From Crossiella sp. SN42 (GTDB lineage: Bacteria > Actinomycetota > Actinomycetes > Mycobacteriales > Pseudonocardiaceae): a stretch of DNA of 64,000 bases. The notes under the pieces were generated by a model. It ran no database searches, was not told where the DNA came from, and saw only the letters and a list, made by a program, of their open reading frames with translations. Below are positions 8,153 to 16,948 of the stretch, piece after piece. Position numbers and translations under genes: made by a program. The stretch lies in NCBI RefSeq assembly GCF_023897065.1, contig NZ_JAMHIV010000018.1, positions 143,721 to 207,720 of the forward strand, written 5' to 3'. The first letter of the stretch is position 1. The number at the start of each line of letters is the position of its first letter.

Positions 8153-9069
8153 GCCGATCCCTCCACAGTGGACTCCACCGCGGCCCTGAGCTTGGGCAGC
8201 CAGCCGAAGCTGTCCGCGCTGGGGCCGACGGGGCGGTACTCCAGGCCGATGTGGCCCTGGTAGCCCGCGAGCAGCAGGCGGGCGAGCACCTTCTCGTAGT
8301 CGATGCCGCCGGTGCCCGGCTGGCCGCGGCCGGGGGCGTCGGCGATCTGCACGTGGCCGAACTCCGCGGCCCGCCGGTCGATCTGGGTGTCGAGGTCCTC
8401 GCCCATCCGGCTCAGGTGGTAGAGGTCGGCCAGGAAGGCCACGTTGCCCGGCCCGTTCGCGCGCACCAGCTCCAGCACGTGGTAGGCGGAGGCGAGCGAG
8501 ATGATGGGGTAGACGGGGTTCTCGTGCGAGTTCAGCGCCTCCACCACCACGGTGGCGCCGATCCGGTCGGCGGCCTGGGCGGCGTAGGTCAGGTTGGCCA
8601 CGGCCAGCTCGTCCTGCTCCTGCGGCCACAGCCCGGGTTCCCGGTTGCCGTAGAGGGCGTTGAGCGTTTTGCAGCCCAGCTGGCCGGCGAACTCGACGGC
8701 CACGTGCACGTTCTCCCGGAACAGGTGCACGTCGGCGGGCCGGGACAGCAGGCCCCGCTCCCCCGCCGCCATGTCGCCCGCGGCGAAGTTCAGCCCGGCC
8801 AGGCGCACTCCGGCGTCCTCGATCGCGTGCCGCACCGTGTCCAGTTCCCGTTGCAGCGGAACGGCTTCGGGCAGCGGCCACCACAGCTCCACCGCGTCGA
8901 ACCCGGCTGACTTGGCCGCGGCGAAGCGTTCGAGCAGCGGGAGCTCGGTGAACAGGATGGAGAGGTTGACGTCGAAACGCAGGATCGGACTGTTGACATG
9001 CCCTCCGCCCTGTTGCGCGGAGGTTCCCGTCTGGCTAGGCCGTGATCGGGGTGCTTCCTGCTTCTTCAC
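8149..9069 (-). CDS. hyi: Hydroxypyruvate isomerase, start unresolved
   Basis: TIM-barrel isomerase of the Hyi/xylose-isomerase-like family. It interconverts hydroxypyruvate and tartronate semialdehyde. Family-like sequence begins at about 8982 (LRFDVNLSILFTELPLLERF) and continues through VELWWPLPEA, ALNSHENPVYPI, LADLYHLSRMGED and HVQIADAPGRGQPGTGGIDY. There is no ATG or GTG in frame at the expected place; the ATG at 8999 is out of frame by one. The first usable in-frame start is GTG 9069, inside the 3' end of tnpB. This suggests that the IS insertion removed the native start and leader. Downstream it overlaps glxR by 4 bases. Confidence 0.72.
   Translation of the reverse strand: MKKQEAPRSRPSQTGTSAQQGGGHVNSPILRFDVNLSILFTELPLLERFAAAKSAGFDAVELWWPLPEAVPLQRELDTVRHAIEDAGVRLAGLNFAAGDMAAGERGLLSRPADVHLFRENVHVAVEFAGQLGCKTLNALYGNREPGLWPQEQDELAVANLTYAAQAADRIGATVVVEALNSHENPVYPIISLASAYHVLELVRANGPGNVAFLADLYHLSRMGEDLDTQIDRRAAEFGHVQIADAPGRGQPGTGGIDYEKVLARLLLAGYQGHIGLEYRPVGPSADSFGWLPKLRAAVESTVEGSA
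9002..9023 (-). ncRNA. Right-end hairpin, possible omega-RNA 3' region
   Basis: CCTCCGC (9002-9008) pairs with GCGGAGG (9017-9023) across an 8-base loop, 12-34 bases after the tnpB stop. In characterised IS605-group elements the guide (omega) RNA comes from the tnpB 3' end plus the right end, with the guide taken from the flanking DNA. Here that guide would read into hyi. Only the hairpin is directly seen. Confidence 0.35.
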
Positions 9070-10243
9070 CGACTGCCTCCCCGGAGGAAGGACTGACACC
9101 GGCTCGACAGGCGTTTCGTCTCTCCGTCTGCCCGGCGGCGAGTATGTTCCGAGCCGCGTTGTGGTCCCGGTCGTGTGCGGCCCCGCAGCACGGGCACCTC
9201 CACGACCGGTCCTTCAGCAGCATGTCGCGCTTGACCCGCCCGCACACCGAGCACGTTTTCGAACTGGGTAGCCACCGGCTTACCCTGTGCACGGTGCGAC
9301 CGTACCTCTCGGCCTTCTCCTCCAGCAGGCGCACGAACTGTGCCCACCCGGCATCGGAGATGGCCCTTGCGAGCCGCCGGTTCTTCACCATGCCGGCCAC
9401 GTTCAGGTTCTCGACGTAGACCGCTTGGTTGTCGCGGACCAACATCAGAGCCTGCTTGTGGTGAAAGTCCCGCCGAGCACGAACGACCTTGCTGTGCGCC
9501 AGGGCGACCTTCCGGCGGGTCTTGTCCCGGTTCGCACCGCCCTTGACCCGACGGACCTTCTCCCGCTCCAATCTGCGCAGCTTCCGGAGCTTGCGGGCCA
9601 GATGCCTGGGATTCGCCACGTCCAGCCGCTGGCCATCCGTGGTGGCGATCGTCGCCAGCCGGGCGAGTCCCACATCCACCCCGGCCTCCCGGTCGATCGG
9701 TGGCAGGGGGGACGGTTGGACGTCCACGACGAACGACGCGTAGTAGTGCCCATCCGGTTCCCGGATGATCGTGACCGACGATGGCGGTGAGGGCAGTTCC
9801 CGCGACCAGCGGACCTTCACATCCCCGACTTTCGCCACATACAGTCGACCGTTCGGGCGCAGGACGAACCCGTTGCGGGTGAGCCGAAACGACTGTCGGC
9901 TGTCTTTGCGCGACTTGAACCTGGGATGCCCCACCTTGCGCCCCACTCGGCACTTGGCAATCGAGTCGAACCAGTTCTGGTACGCCCGGTGCGCGTCCCG
10001 AACCGACTGCACCAAAGCCACTGACGCCACCTCTGCCAGCCACACCCGAGCGTCGCAGGTCTTCGCCTCGGTGATGGTCCGGCGCTGCACTTCGGTTGAA
10101 GACAGCGTCTCCCCGGCCCGGTACGCCTTGTCCCGGCAGCGAAGTGCGTCGTTGAACACCACTCGGACACATCCGAAGGTACGTGCCAGCATCGAGCGCT
10201 GAACCACGGTTGGTTCGAGCCGATAGCGGAAACGGGCCAGCAC
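9035..10243 (-). CDS. tnpB: TnpB-family RNA-guided nuclease of IS605-type element
   Basis: 402 residues from GTG 10243. N-terminal OrfB helix-turn-helix (MLARFRYRLEP...), then a RuvC-like fold with all three acidic positions present: Asp in GVDVGLARLA, Glu in VYVENLNVAGM, Asp in AHDRDHNAARNIL. A zinc ribbon is also complete: CSVCGRVK...WRCPCCG. The C-terminal tail is short. TnpB proteins are omega-RNA-guided DNA nucleases that help the element persist. There is no partner tnpA. The gene lies in the same orientation as sucCD and hyi, so read-through from the sucC promoter is possible. Confidence 0.92.
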   Translation of the reverse strand: MLARFRYRLEPTVVQRSMLARTFGCVRVVFNDALRCRDKAYRAGETLSSTEVQRRTITEAKTCDARVWLAEVASVALVQSVRDAHRAYQNWFDSIAKCRVGRKVGHPRFKSRKDSRQSFRLTRNGFVLRPNGRLYVAKVGDVKVRWSRELPSPPSSVTIIREPDGHYYASFVVDVQPSPLPPIDREAGVDVGLARLATIATTDGQRLDVANPRHLARKLRKLRRLEREKVRRVKGGANRDKTRRKVALAHSKVVRARRDFHHKQALMLVRDNQAVYVENLNVAGMVKNRRLARAISDAGWAQFVRLLEEKAERYGRTVHRVSRWLPSSKTCSVCGRVKRDMLLKDRSWRCPCCGAAHDRDHNAARNILAAGQTERRNACRAGVSPSSGEAVGEEAGSTPITA

Positions 10244-10431
10244 AACGACTATCCTGCCCTACAGGGCCAAGGGAACCGCACAGAGCCCTGTGACCAGCGG
10301 GCACGGTGCCTTCAGAACGGTCGTCCAGGTGGTCTCGATGACGAGGCACCGGCCAAACATGTTGACGGGGAAACACCACGACTTCCTCCGGGGCGTGTTC
10401 GAGAAGGCCTGCGCTGATTTCGGACTTCTGC

Positions 10432-11325
10432 TTACACGGTCAGGGGTTTGAGGCACTCCCGCATCAGGCGAGCCGCTTCGCTGGGGGTCTTGCCGACCTT
10501 GACGCCCGCGGCTTCCAGCGCTTCCTGCTTGGCCGCGGCGGTGCCGGAGGAGCCGGAGACGATGGCGCCCGCGTGGCCCATGGTCTTGCCCTCGGGGGCG
10601 GTGAAGCCCGCGACGTAGCCGACCACCGGCTTGGTGATGTGCTCGGCGATGTAGGCCGCCGCGCGCTCCTCGGCGTCGCCGCCGATCTCACCGATCATCA
10701 CGATGGCCGCGGTCTCCGGGTCGTCCTGGAAGGCCTGCAGCGCGTCGATGTGCGTGGTGCCGATGATCGGGTCGCCGCCGATGCCGACCGCGGTGGAGAA
10801 ACCGAAGTCCCGCAGCTCGTACATCATCTGGTAGGTCAGGGTGCCCGACTTCGACACCAGACCGATCTTGCCAGGGCCGGAGATGTCGGCCGGGATGATG
10901 CCCGCGTTGGACTTGCCGGGCGAGATGATCCCCGGACAGTTCGGGCCGATGATCCGGGTCTTGTTGCCGGTGGCGCAGGCGTGCGCCCAGAACACCGCGG
11001 TGTCGTGCACCGGCACGCCCTCGGTGATCACCACCGCCAGGCCGATGCCCGCGTCGATGGCCTCGATCACCGCGCCTTTGGCGAAGCGCGGCGGCACGAA
11101 GACCACGGTGACGTCCGCGCCGGTCCCGGCCATAGCCTCGGCCACCGAGCCGAAGACCGGCACGCTGACCCCGTCGAAGTCGACGCGCTGGCCACCCTTC
11201 CCGGGCGTCACGCCGCCGACCACGTTGGTGCCAGCGGCAATCATTCGCCTGGTGTGCTTGGAGCCCTCGGCGCCGGTCATGCCCTGCACGATGACCCTGC
11301 TGTGCTCGGTCAGGAAGATGGCCAT
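10432..11325 (-). CDS. sucD: Succinyl-CoA ligase alpha subunit (or related acid-CoA ligase)
   Basis: 297 residues with the CoA-binding N-terminus ([22 protein letters not shown]) and the phospho-histidine motif in [18 protein letters not shown] near residue 245. Works with SucC to make an acyl-CoA from a dicarboxylate with ATP or GTP. It starts 4 bases after sucC. Because the pair sits under an operator of the oxalate-type regulon and next to the glyoxylate genes, its substrate may be malate, glycerate-related acids or oxalate rather than only succinate; that is inference. The stop TAA at 10434-10432 abuts the IS left end. Confidence 0.9.
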   Translation of the reverse strand: MAIFLTEHSRVIVQGMTGAEGSKHTRRMIAAGTNVVGGVTPGKGGQRVDFDGVSVPVFGSVAEAMAGTGADVTVVFVPPRFAKGAVIEAIDAGIGLAVVITEGVPVHDTAVFWAHACATGNKTRIIGPNCPGIISPGKSNAGIIPADISGPGKIGLVSKSGTLTYQMMYELRDFGFSTAVGIGGDPIIGTTHIDALQAFQDDPETAAIVMIGEIGGDAEERAAAYIAEHITKPVVGYVAGFTAPEGKTMGHAGAIVSGSSGTAAAKQEALEAAGVKVGKTPSEAARLMRECLKPLTV

Positions 11326-11329
11326 CGAG

Positions 11330-12502
11330 TCACACCCCCGCCGCTGCCAGTTGGGCGGCCTGGTCGGCCGCGTCGTCCATCGTCTCCACCACGGTCACCA
11401 GCGGGTGGTCGGCCTCGGCCAGGATGCGGCGGCCCTCCTCGACGTTGTTGCCGTCCAGGCGCACCACCAGTGGCTTGGTGGCCTCCGCGCCCAGGATCTC
11501 CAGCGCGGCCACGATGCCGTTGGCCACCGCGTCGCAGGCGGTGATGCCGCCGAAGACGTTGACGAACACCGAGCGCACGTCGGCGTCACCCAGGATGATC
11601 TCCAGGCCGTTGGCCATCACCTCGGCCGAGGCGCCGCCGCCGATGTCCAGGAAGTTGGCCGGCTCCACCCCGCCGTGCCGCTCACCGGCGTAGGCGACAA
11701 CGTCCAAAGTGGACATGACCAGGCCCGCGCCATTGCCGATGACGCCGACCTGGCCGTCCAGCTTGACGTAGTTGAGGCCCTTGTCCTTGGCCCGCTGCTC
11801 CAGCTCGTTCTCCGCGGCCCGGTCCACGAACTCGCCGTGTCCCGGATGCCGGAAACCGGCGTTCTCGTCCAGGGTCACCTTGCCGTCGAGGGCGAGAATG
11901 CTGCCCTGGGGGTCACGGACCAGCGGGTTGACCTCCACCAGGGTGGCGTCCTCGGCGACAAAGGTCTGCCACAGCTTCACCAGCACCGCGGCGACGTCCT
12001 CGGCCACCTCGGCCGGGAAGTGCGCGGCGGTCACGATCTCCCTGGCCTTGGCCAGGTCGACGCCGCCGATGGCGTCCACGGGCACCTTGGCCAGGGCCGC
12101 CGGATTGGTGGCCGCGACCTCCTCGATGTCCATCCCGCCTTCGACCGAGGCCATCGCCAGGAACGTGCGATGGGTCCGGTCGAGCAAGAAGGAGACGTAG
12201 TACTCCTCGGCGATCTCCGAAGCGGGGGTCACCAGCACCCGGCGCACCACGTGCCCCTTGATGTCCAGCCCCAAGATGGCTCCGGCCTTGACTTCCGCGT
12301 CCTCCGGGTCGACGGCGAGCTTGACCCCGCCCGCCTTGCCACGGCCGCCGGTTTTCACCTGCGCCTTGACCACGACCCTGCCGCCCCACTCGGCCGCTGC
12401 CGCGCGGGCGTCGGCCGGATCCTCGACGACCCGCTGCGGCGGACCCACCGGGACCCCGTGCTGCGCGAAGAGATCCTTCGCCTGGTACTCGTACAGATCC
12501 AC
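11330..12502 (-). CDS. sucC: Succinyl-CoA ligase beta subunit (or related acid-CoA ligase)
   Basis: 390 residues. ATP-grasp domain ([36 protein letters not shown]) and C-terminal CoA-ligase domain ([37 protein letters not shown]). Start GTG 12502 places [11 protein letters not shown] at the N-terminus, as in the family. Only 6 bases separate the GTG from a perfect 14-bp palindrome (12509-12522) that contains a TATACA -10-like box, so the mRNA may be leaderless and repressed directly. Divergent from the oxalate/formate carrier. Confidence 0.9.
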   Translation of the reverse strand: MDLYEYQAKDLFAQHGVPVGPPQRVVEDPADARAAAAEWGGRVVVKAQVKTGGRGKAGGVKLAVDPEDAEVKAGAILGLDIKGHVVRRVLVTPASEIAEEYYVSFLLDRTHRTFLAMASVEGGMDIEEVAATNPAALAKVPVDAIGGVDLAKAREIVTAAHFPAEVAEDVAAVLVKLWQTFVAEDATLVEVNPLVRDPQGSILALDGKVTLDENAGFRHPGHGEFVDRAAENELEQRAKDKGLNYVKLDGQVGVIGNGAGLVMSTLDVVAYAGERHGGVEPANFLDIGGGASAEVMANGLEIILGDADVRSVFVNVFGGITACDAVANGIVAALEILGAEATKPLVVRLDGNNVEEGRRILAEADHPLVTVVETMDDAADQAAQLAAAGV

Positions 12503-12508
12503 GCCGCC

Positions 12509-12522
12509 TACTGTATACAGTA
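12509..12522. promoter_or_regulatory. Predicted GntR operator, sucC promoter
   Basis: Perfect 14-bp palindrome TACTGTATACAGTA six bases upstream of the sucC GTG. It overlaps the likely -10 box (TATACA on the minus strand). It matches the other five sites in the locus and is the best copy. Confidence 0.75.
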
Positions 12523-12589
12523 TGTGAGACCCAGCACCAGTGCCTGCGCGCATGGATTTCAGCAGGTCCCCAACTCGGCCTCCTCGTGT

Positions 12590-12605
12590 ATACTGCATAC
12601 AGTAT
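12590..12605. promoter_or_regulatory. Predicted GntR operator, carrier promoter
   Basis: ATACTGCATACAGTAT, a 16-bp palindrome with one mismatch, 14 bases upstream of the first ATG of the carrier gene. It lies 68 bases from the sucC copy. Both are in the divergent intergenic region. Confidence 0.75.
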
Positions 12606-12622
12606 CTAGTAGGGAGGCCATG

Positions 12623-13966
12623 ATGACCACTCCCCCACCCAGTGAGCTCCGCGACTGCTTCGGCCGCGACTACCACGTCGGCCCTGCCGCCGAGCTACTG
12701 ACCGGACGTTCCCGGACCTGGCAGCTGCTCCTGCCGCTGGCCGCGATGGCCGCCGCGGGCGTGCTCCAGTACTCCTTCGGCGCGCTGGTGCCTGCCCTGT
12801 CCGCCCTGCACGGCTGGTCCACGACGCAGACCTTTTGGCTGCTCGCGCTGTGGATCGTGGCGCAGGCGGGCGTCGGCTTGCCAGTGGCCTACCTGCGGGA
12901 ACGGGGAGTGGTCGGCCCGGTGGCCCTGGTGCTGGCGGGCGCGGCGCTCTGCCTGACCGGCCCGGTGGCGCTCGGGCACGCGCCCAGCTACCTGGGCGCG
13001 CTGCTGGGCTTCTCCCTGCTGGGCGGCGCGGGCGCGGGACTGGTCTACGCGGTCAGCGCCTCCACCGTGGCCAAGTGGTTCCCGGACCGGTCCGCGGTGC
13101 GGGTCAGCCTGGCCACCGGCGCGTTCGCCTGCGGCGCGGTTCCCTTCCTGCTCTTCGTCTTCCCCTCGGTGACCACCGCCAACCTGGTCCCGGTGCTCGA
13201 CGGCACCGGCCTGGCGCTGGGCCTGGTGATCGCCGCGGCCGGACTGTTCTTCCGCGACCCGCCGTCGAACTGGTGGCCGCCGCACGTGGACCCGCGGGAC
13301 TGGGCGCTCTCCCGCCGCCGCGGCCCCGGCTCGGCCAACCTGCCCGCGGTGCGCGAGTACTCCCCCGGCGAGGCGGTGCGCGACGGCGCGCTGCCCGCGC
13401 TCGCGGTGATCCTGTTCTGCGCCAGCGCGGTCACCCTGTTCACCGTGGCCGGCTTCGCCACCTTCGCCACCGGGATGGCGCTGTCCGCGCCGGTCATCGG
13501 CGCCGCCACCGCGCTGCTGGTGGCGGCCAACGGGGTGGCCAGGGCGGTGGTGCTGCGGGTCTCCGACCGGATCGGCCGGGCGCGCACGCTGGCCGGCGCA
13601 CTCACCGTGCTCGCGCTGTCACAGCTCGCGCTGGCCGCCAGTGCCACCGACCGCTCACTGCCACTGCTGCTGACCGCGGCCGTGCTGGCCGGCGCGGGCG
13701 GGGCCTGCTACCCACTGGTGGCCAGCCTGGTCCGGGAGTACTTCGGGGACCGGCGGCACGGCGAGATACACGCGGTGGTCTACAGCGCGAAGGCCTTTGG
13801 CGGAATAGCCGGCGTGGGCCTGGCCGCACTGGCCGTCCCCACATCGGGGTACCCGGTACTTTTCCTCCTTGCGGGCGGGCTCGCACTGTGTTCGGCACTG
13901 CTCTGCCTGCGCCTGCGGCAACCTGGTCGTATCCCATTAGTCTGGACAACCCAGCGTGTCCGCTGA
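12623..13966 (+). CDS. oxlT: OFA-family oxalate/formate antiporter-like MFS carrier
   Basis: About 447 residues with 12 hydrophobic segments of the major facilitator superfamily. The signature [10 protein letters not shown] in the central loop matches the DPPKNWWP motif typical of the OFA (oxalate:formate antiporter) family. '[16 protein letters not shown]' and '[17 protein letters not shown]' are also OFA-like. Likely exchanges oxalate and formate, or imports oxalate, at the cytoplasmic membrane. AGGGAGG at 12611-12617 favours ATG 12623 over ATG 12620. An operator lies directly upstream; divergent from sucCD. Confidence 0.82.
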   Translation: MTTPPPSELRDCFGRDYHVGPAAELLTGRSRTWQLLLPLAAMAAAGVLQYSFGALVPALSALHGWSTTQTFWLLALWIVAQAGVGLPVAYLRERGVVGPVALVLAGAALCLTGPVALGHAPSYLGALLGFSLLGGAGAGLVYAVSASTVAKWFPDRSAVRVSLATGAFACGAVPFLLFVFPSVTTANLVPVLDGTGLALGLVIAAAGLFFRDPPSNWWPPHVDPRDWALSRRRGPGSANLPAVREYSPGEAVRDGALPALAVILFCASAVTLFTVAGFATFATGMALSAPVIGAATALLVAANGVARAVVLRVSDRIGRARTLAGALTVLALSQLALAASATDRSLPLLLTAAVLAGAGGACYPLVASLVREYFGDRRHGEIHAVVYSAKAFGGIAGVGLAALAVPTSGYPVLFLLAGGLALCSALLCLRLRQPGRIPLVWTTQRVR

Positions 13967-14205
13967 GATGCGCGGCCATTTGGGGCATTATGGACATCTG
14001 GACCGTGGCAGAAGGTCACCTACAGCGGGCAGTCGGTGGGTTACTTTCCCAATTAGGTACTCGGTATGGGTGATCCAATGCTTGTGGTAGTCCTCACGCA
14101 TTTCGGGCATATGGAACACTGTATGCTGTAGGCAGTCGACCGGGCACAATTAGATCAAGATCGGCACACCGGGCGAAAGCGCCCACCTCACCTCTGGAGC
14201 ACACG
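13967..14205. other. Intergenic region upstream of gntR
   Basis: 239 bases, noticeably more AT-rich than its surroundings in the middle. Apart from the predicted operator at 14117-14130 and a GGAG ribosome-binding site near 14194, nothing is recognised. No terminator hairpin follows the carrier gene. Confidence 0.5.
14117..14130. promoter_or_regulatory. Predicted GntR operator, autoregulatory
   Basis: CACTGTATGCTGTA, three mismatches from the perfect site at 12509. It lies about 75 bases upstream of the gntR ATG. It is a weaker copy and would fit autoregulation. Confidence 0.55.
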
Positions 14206-14970
14206 ATGTCGGAGCTTGCGCAGGGCACGGCCGCACGCCGGATCGATCGGCCGGTTCCCCTGCGGGAGCGGGTCTTCGAAGCCCTGCTCGACCTCATCAT
14301 CACCGGCAGCCTCGCCCCCGGCCAGCACCTGGTCGAAGGCGAGCTGGCCGAGATGCTCGGCGTGTCCCGCCAGCCGGTCCGTGAGGCGCTGCAGTGGCTG
14401 AACAACGAGGGCTGGGTGGACCTGGTACCCGGTTACGGCGCGTTCGTGCACGTGCCGACCGAGCAGGAAGCCGACCAGTTGCTCGCGGTGCGCACCCTGC
14501 TGGAGACCGAGTCGGCGCGGCTGGCCGCGCTGAACACGGACAAGGAAGGGGTGGCCCGCCTGCGGGAGATCTGCCAGCAGGGCGAGGCCGCGGTGCTGGC
14601 CGACGACGTGGACGGCGCGGTGGCGGCCAACGCCGCCCTGCACCGCCTGGTCACCGAGCTGTCCGGGAACAAGGTGCTGCTGGAGCTGGCCGCCCAGGTC
14701 GACCGCAGGGTCCGCTGGTTCTACACCCCGGTCGCCCGCCAGCGCGGCAAGCAGTCCTGGCGGGAGCACCGCAAGCTGATCAGCGCGATCTCCACCGGCG
14801 ACGCCGAGCGGGCCGCGGAGATCATGCGCGAGCACACCGACCGCACCCGGCAGTCCTACCTGGAGGCCCGGCAGAGCACGCAGGCCGCCACCCCCGCCCC
14901 CGAGGTGCCGCTGCGGCGCCGCAGGCGGACCGTGGCGCGCACCTCGCCCGCCGTGAAGCCCCAGGTCTAG
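14206..14970 (+). CDS. GntR-family regulator, FCD subfamily, likely regulator of the oxalate locus
   Basis: 254 residues. The N-terminal winged helix (RVFEALLDLIITGSLAPGQ, LAEMLGVSRQPVREALQWL, VPGYGAFV) is a GntR signature. The C-terminal helical FCD domain (LLAVRTLLETESARLAAL, ...HRLVTELSGN..., EHRKLISAISTGDAERAAEIMREH) binds organic acids in many members, with His residues placed for a metal. The tail is Arg-rich. It sits between the carrier and the oxalate operon and is the only GntR gene in the locus, so it is the prime candidate to bind the six palindromes. Ligand probably oxalate, oxalyl-CoA or glyoxylate (inference). Confidence 0.88.
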   Translation: MSELAQGTAARRIDRPVPLRERVFEALLDLIITGSLAPGQHLVEGELAEMLGVSRQPVREALQWLNNEGWVDLVPGYGAFVHVPTEQEADQLLAVRTLLETESARLAALNTDKEGVARLREICQQGEAAVLADDVDGAVAANAALHRLVTELSGNKVLLELAAQVDRRVRWFYTPVARQRGKQSWREHRKLISAISTGDAERAAEIMREHTDRTRQSYLEARQSTQAATPAPEVPLRRRRRTVARTSPAVKPQV

Positions 14971-15078
14971 GTTCCGTCGGCCGCGATCCCAGCAGGCGGA
15001 CCGCGAGAAGAGTTTCCCAACACAGTCCCGAATGGCATCGACGCCCTCGGGTATCCCTTGAGGTGAGGAGGTGTATCG

Positions 15079-15282
15079 ATGATGCGCAAGTTCAAGCAGC
15101 TGCTGCGCTCGCTGACCCAGGAGCCCGCGGGCTACCGCGGCAGCCGCCCGATGGGTCTGGGCATGGCCACGGCGATGGCCGAGGCCAAGAAGAACCCGAC
15201 CGCGGACGTGGAGAACTACCTGCGAGGCCAACGTGCCACCGCGACGCGGCGGGACCAGGGCCAGGAGGTTGCCTCCTCCTGA
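15079..15282 (+). CDS. Small hypothetical protein, 67 aa
   Basis: Basic N-terminus (MMRKFKQLLRSLTQEP), then GYRGSRPMGLGMATAMAEAKKN and a polar tail. A strong GAGGAGG-like ribosome-binding site is about 7 bases upstream of ATG 15079. No membrane segment. Not recognised. Convergent with terC, with a shared hairpin between them. Confidence 0.55.
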   Translation: MMRKFKQLLRSLTQEPAGYRGSRPMGLGMATAMAEAKKNPTADVENYLRGQRATATRRDQGQEVASS

Positions 15283-15316
15283 CCCCGGCCACCCCTTGCT
15301 CGCCGAAACCGCACTA

Positions 15317-15352
15317 CCGTCCACTGGATCCAGGGATAGCTCCAGTGGACGG
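15317..15352. terminator. Bidirectional terminator hairpin
   Basis: Perfect 12-bp stem (CCGTCCACTGGA at 15317-15328 with 15341-15352) and 12-base loop, between the stops of two convergent genes (15282 and 15356). Confidence 0.75.
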
Positions 15353-15355
15353 AGG

Positions 15356-16390
15356 TCATCCGGTCCCGGTCTCGTCCAGCGCCGCTGAGCTGGACGAGGC
15401 CTGAGCCGACGGAACGGGCTCCGGTGCCGCGGTCGCGGCAGCGGCCCGCTCGGTCCGCCGGGATTTGATCACACTAGCAATGATCGTCACCGCCAGTGTC
15501 CCCACAATGAACGACAGCGACAGCTGGATCGAGACCGTTGGCGCCCACGGCACGCCGGAGGTGTGCATGGCCTCCAGCACCAGCTTCACGCCGATGAACG
15601 CCAGGATCACGGCCAGGCCGATGGACAGGTAGACCAGCCGGTCGAGCAGGCCGCCGATGAGGAAGAACAGCTGGCGCAACCCCATCAGCGCGAACGCGTT
15701 GGCGGTGAAGACCAGGTACGGCTCCTTGGTCAGCCCGAAGATCGCCGGGATCGAGTCCAGGGCGAACAACAGGTCGGTGGTGCCGATCGCGACCATCACG
15801 ATGAGCATCGGCGTGACCATCCGCCGCCCGTCGATCCTGGTCACCATCTTCGCGCCCACGTAGTCATCCGTGGTGGGAGCGAACCGTTTCACCGTGCGCA
15901 GCACCACGTTCTCGGAGAACTCCTCCTCCGCGTTCGGGTCCTGCCGGAGCAGCTTCCACGCCGTGTAGATCAGGAAGGCGCCGAAGACGTAGAACAGCCA
16001 GTTGAACCGGGACACCGCTTCCGCGCCCACCGCGATGAACACCGCGCGCATCAGCAGCGCGATCACGATGCCCACCAGCAAGACCTTCTGCCGGTACGGC
16101 TTGGGCACCGCGAACCGGCTCATGATCAGCATGAACACGAACAGGTTGTCCACCGACAGCGAGTACTCGGTGATCCAGCCGGCGAAGAACTCCCCGCCGT
16201 AGCGCGGACCGGCCAGCCACAGCACCCCGAGTCCAAAAAGGACGGCCAGGCTGACGTAGGCGACGGTCCAGCCAACACATTCTCTGAACGAGGGATCCCT
16301 CGGGTTGCGGGCGGCCAGGTAGAAGTCGAACGCGAGGATCGCGCCCAGGCCACCCACCGTGGCGATCCAGACCCACATGGAGAAGGTCAT
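15356..16390 (-). CDS. TerC-family integral membrane protein
   Basis: 344 residues, about nine hydrophobic segments. TerC family hallmarks: YSLSVDNLFVFMLIMSRF, LFALDSIPAIFGLT, ALMGLRQLFFLIGGLL. The paired acidic residues in 'SVDN' and 'ALDS' are the conserved intramembrane sites. The C-terminus is a Pro/Ala/Ser-rich cytosolic tail. TerC proteins are linked to manganese/calcium export and tellurite resistance. Its ATG shares one base with the stop of the upstream membrane gene (TGATG), and that gene follows the Nramp-like gene by 4 bases, so the three form an operon that may handle a metal ion. Confidence 0.9.
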   Translation of the reverse strand: MTFSMWVWIATVGGLGAILAFDFYLAARNPRDPSFRECVGWTVAYVSLAVLFGLGVLWLAGPRYGGEFFAGWITEYSLSVDNLFVFMLIMSRFAVPKPYRQKVLLVGIVIALLMRAVFIAVGAEAVSRFNWLFYVFGAFLIYTAWKLLRQDPNAEEEFSENVVLRTVKRFAPTTDDYVGAKMVTRIDGRRMVTPMLIVMVAIGTTDLLFALDSIPAIFGLTKEPYLVFTANAFALMGLRQLFFLIGGLLDRLVYLSIGLAVILAFIGVKLVLEAMHTSGVPWAPTVSIQLSLSFIVGTLAVTIIASVIKSRRTERAAAATAAPEPVPSAQASSSSAALDETGTG

Positions 16391-16944
16391 CAGGCTCCTC
16401 TGGCGGCCGCGCGGTTGGCGCGGGCACGGGTCTTGGCTGCCCACACCGTCTCCGCGTGGGTCGCGTAGCGGGTGAATGCCTGGGCGGCCAACGGGTTCGT
16501 CGCGGCGAACCGCCGGAACATCTGCGGTGCAAGGCGTTCGTGCAGCCAGATGAAGCCGATCGCGAACCCGGCGCTCACGATCCCTTGGTAGGCGAGGAAC
16601 CCGAGCAGGTCCGCGGGCACCCGCAGCTCGCCGGCCACCACCAGTGGCAGCGCGACCTCCTGGATGAGCCTGCTCAGCGGGAACCCGATGAGCCAGAACA
16701 CCGCGGCCGGGGCGAACACGCCGAGCCGGATGCGGCCGGTGGCCGCGCCCAGCCCGTAGAGCCCGCCGAGCAGGGCCAGCGGCAGGCCGAGACCGAGTGC
16801 GGTGACCAGCGCCCAGCCAGGGGGCTGGCCGACGAGCAGGGCCAGCAGGCCGGCGATCGAGCCGGCCAGCGCACCCACCAGCGCGCCGGGGGCGGCCAGC
16901 TGAGCGAAGGCGCTGATGCGTGGTGGTTGCCGCGATTCACTCAT
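16390..16944 (-). CDS. Unknown membrane protein, 184 aa
   Basis: About four hydrophobic helices (LVGALAGSIAGLLALL, LVTALGLGLPLALLGGLY, FAPAAVFWLIGFPL, YQGIVSAGFAIGFIWL) and a basic C-terminus (KTRARANRAAARGA). No family recognised. It sits between the Nramp-like gene (4-base gap) and terC (1-base overlap), so it is probably a partner of one of them. Confidence 0.7.
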   Translation of the reverse strand: MSESRQPPRISAFAQLAAPGALVGALAGSIAGLLALLVGQPPGWALVTALGLGLPLALLGGLYGLGAATGRIRLGVFAPAAVFWLIGFPLSRLIQEVALPLVVAGELRVPADLLGFLAYQGIVSAGFAIGFIWLHERLAPQMFRRFAATNPLAAQAFTRYATHAETVWAAKTRARANRAAARGA

Positions 16945-16948
16945 GATG

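Larger units (their letters stand above)
8991..10431 (-). mobile_element. IS200/IS605-type element with TnpB only (ends approximate)
   Basis: A tnpB gene without a Y1 transposase (tnpA) lies between sucD and hyi. Downstream of tnpB is a short hairpin (9002-9023) like the right-end structure of IS605 elements, followed on the minus strand by GTCAACA. The heptamer TGTTGAC (plus strand) occurs at 8991-8997 and again at 10360-10366, which may mark ends or be chance. The left end must fall between tnpB and the sucD stop at 10432. Boundaries need comparison with an empty site. Confidence 0.6.

Noticed and set aside
8790..8999. ATG 8999 as the hyi start
   Set aside because: It opens a different frame (MSTVRSC...) that stops after 69 codons and has no Hyi similarity.
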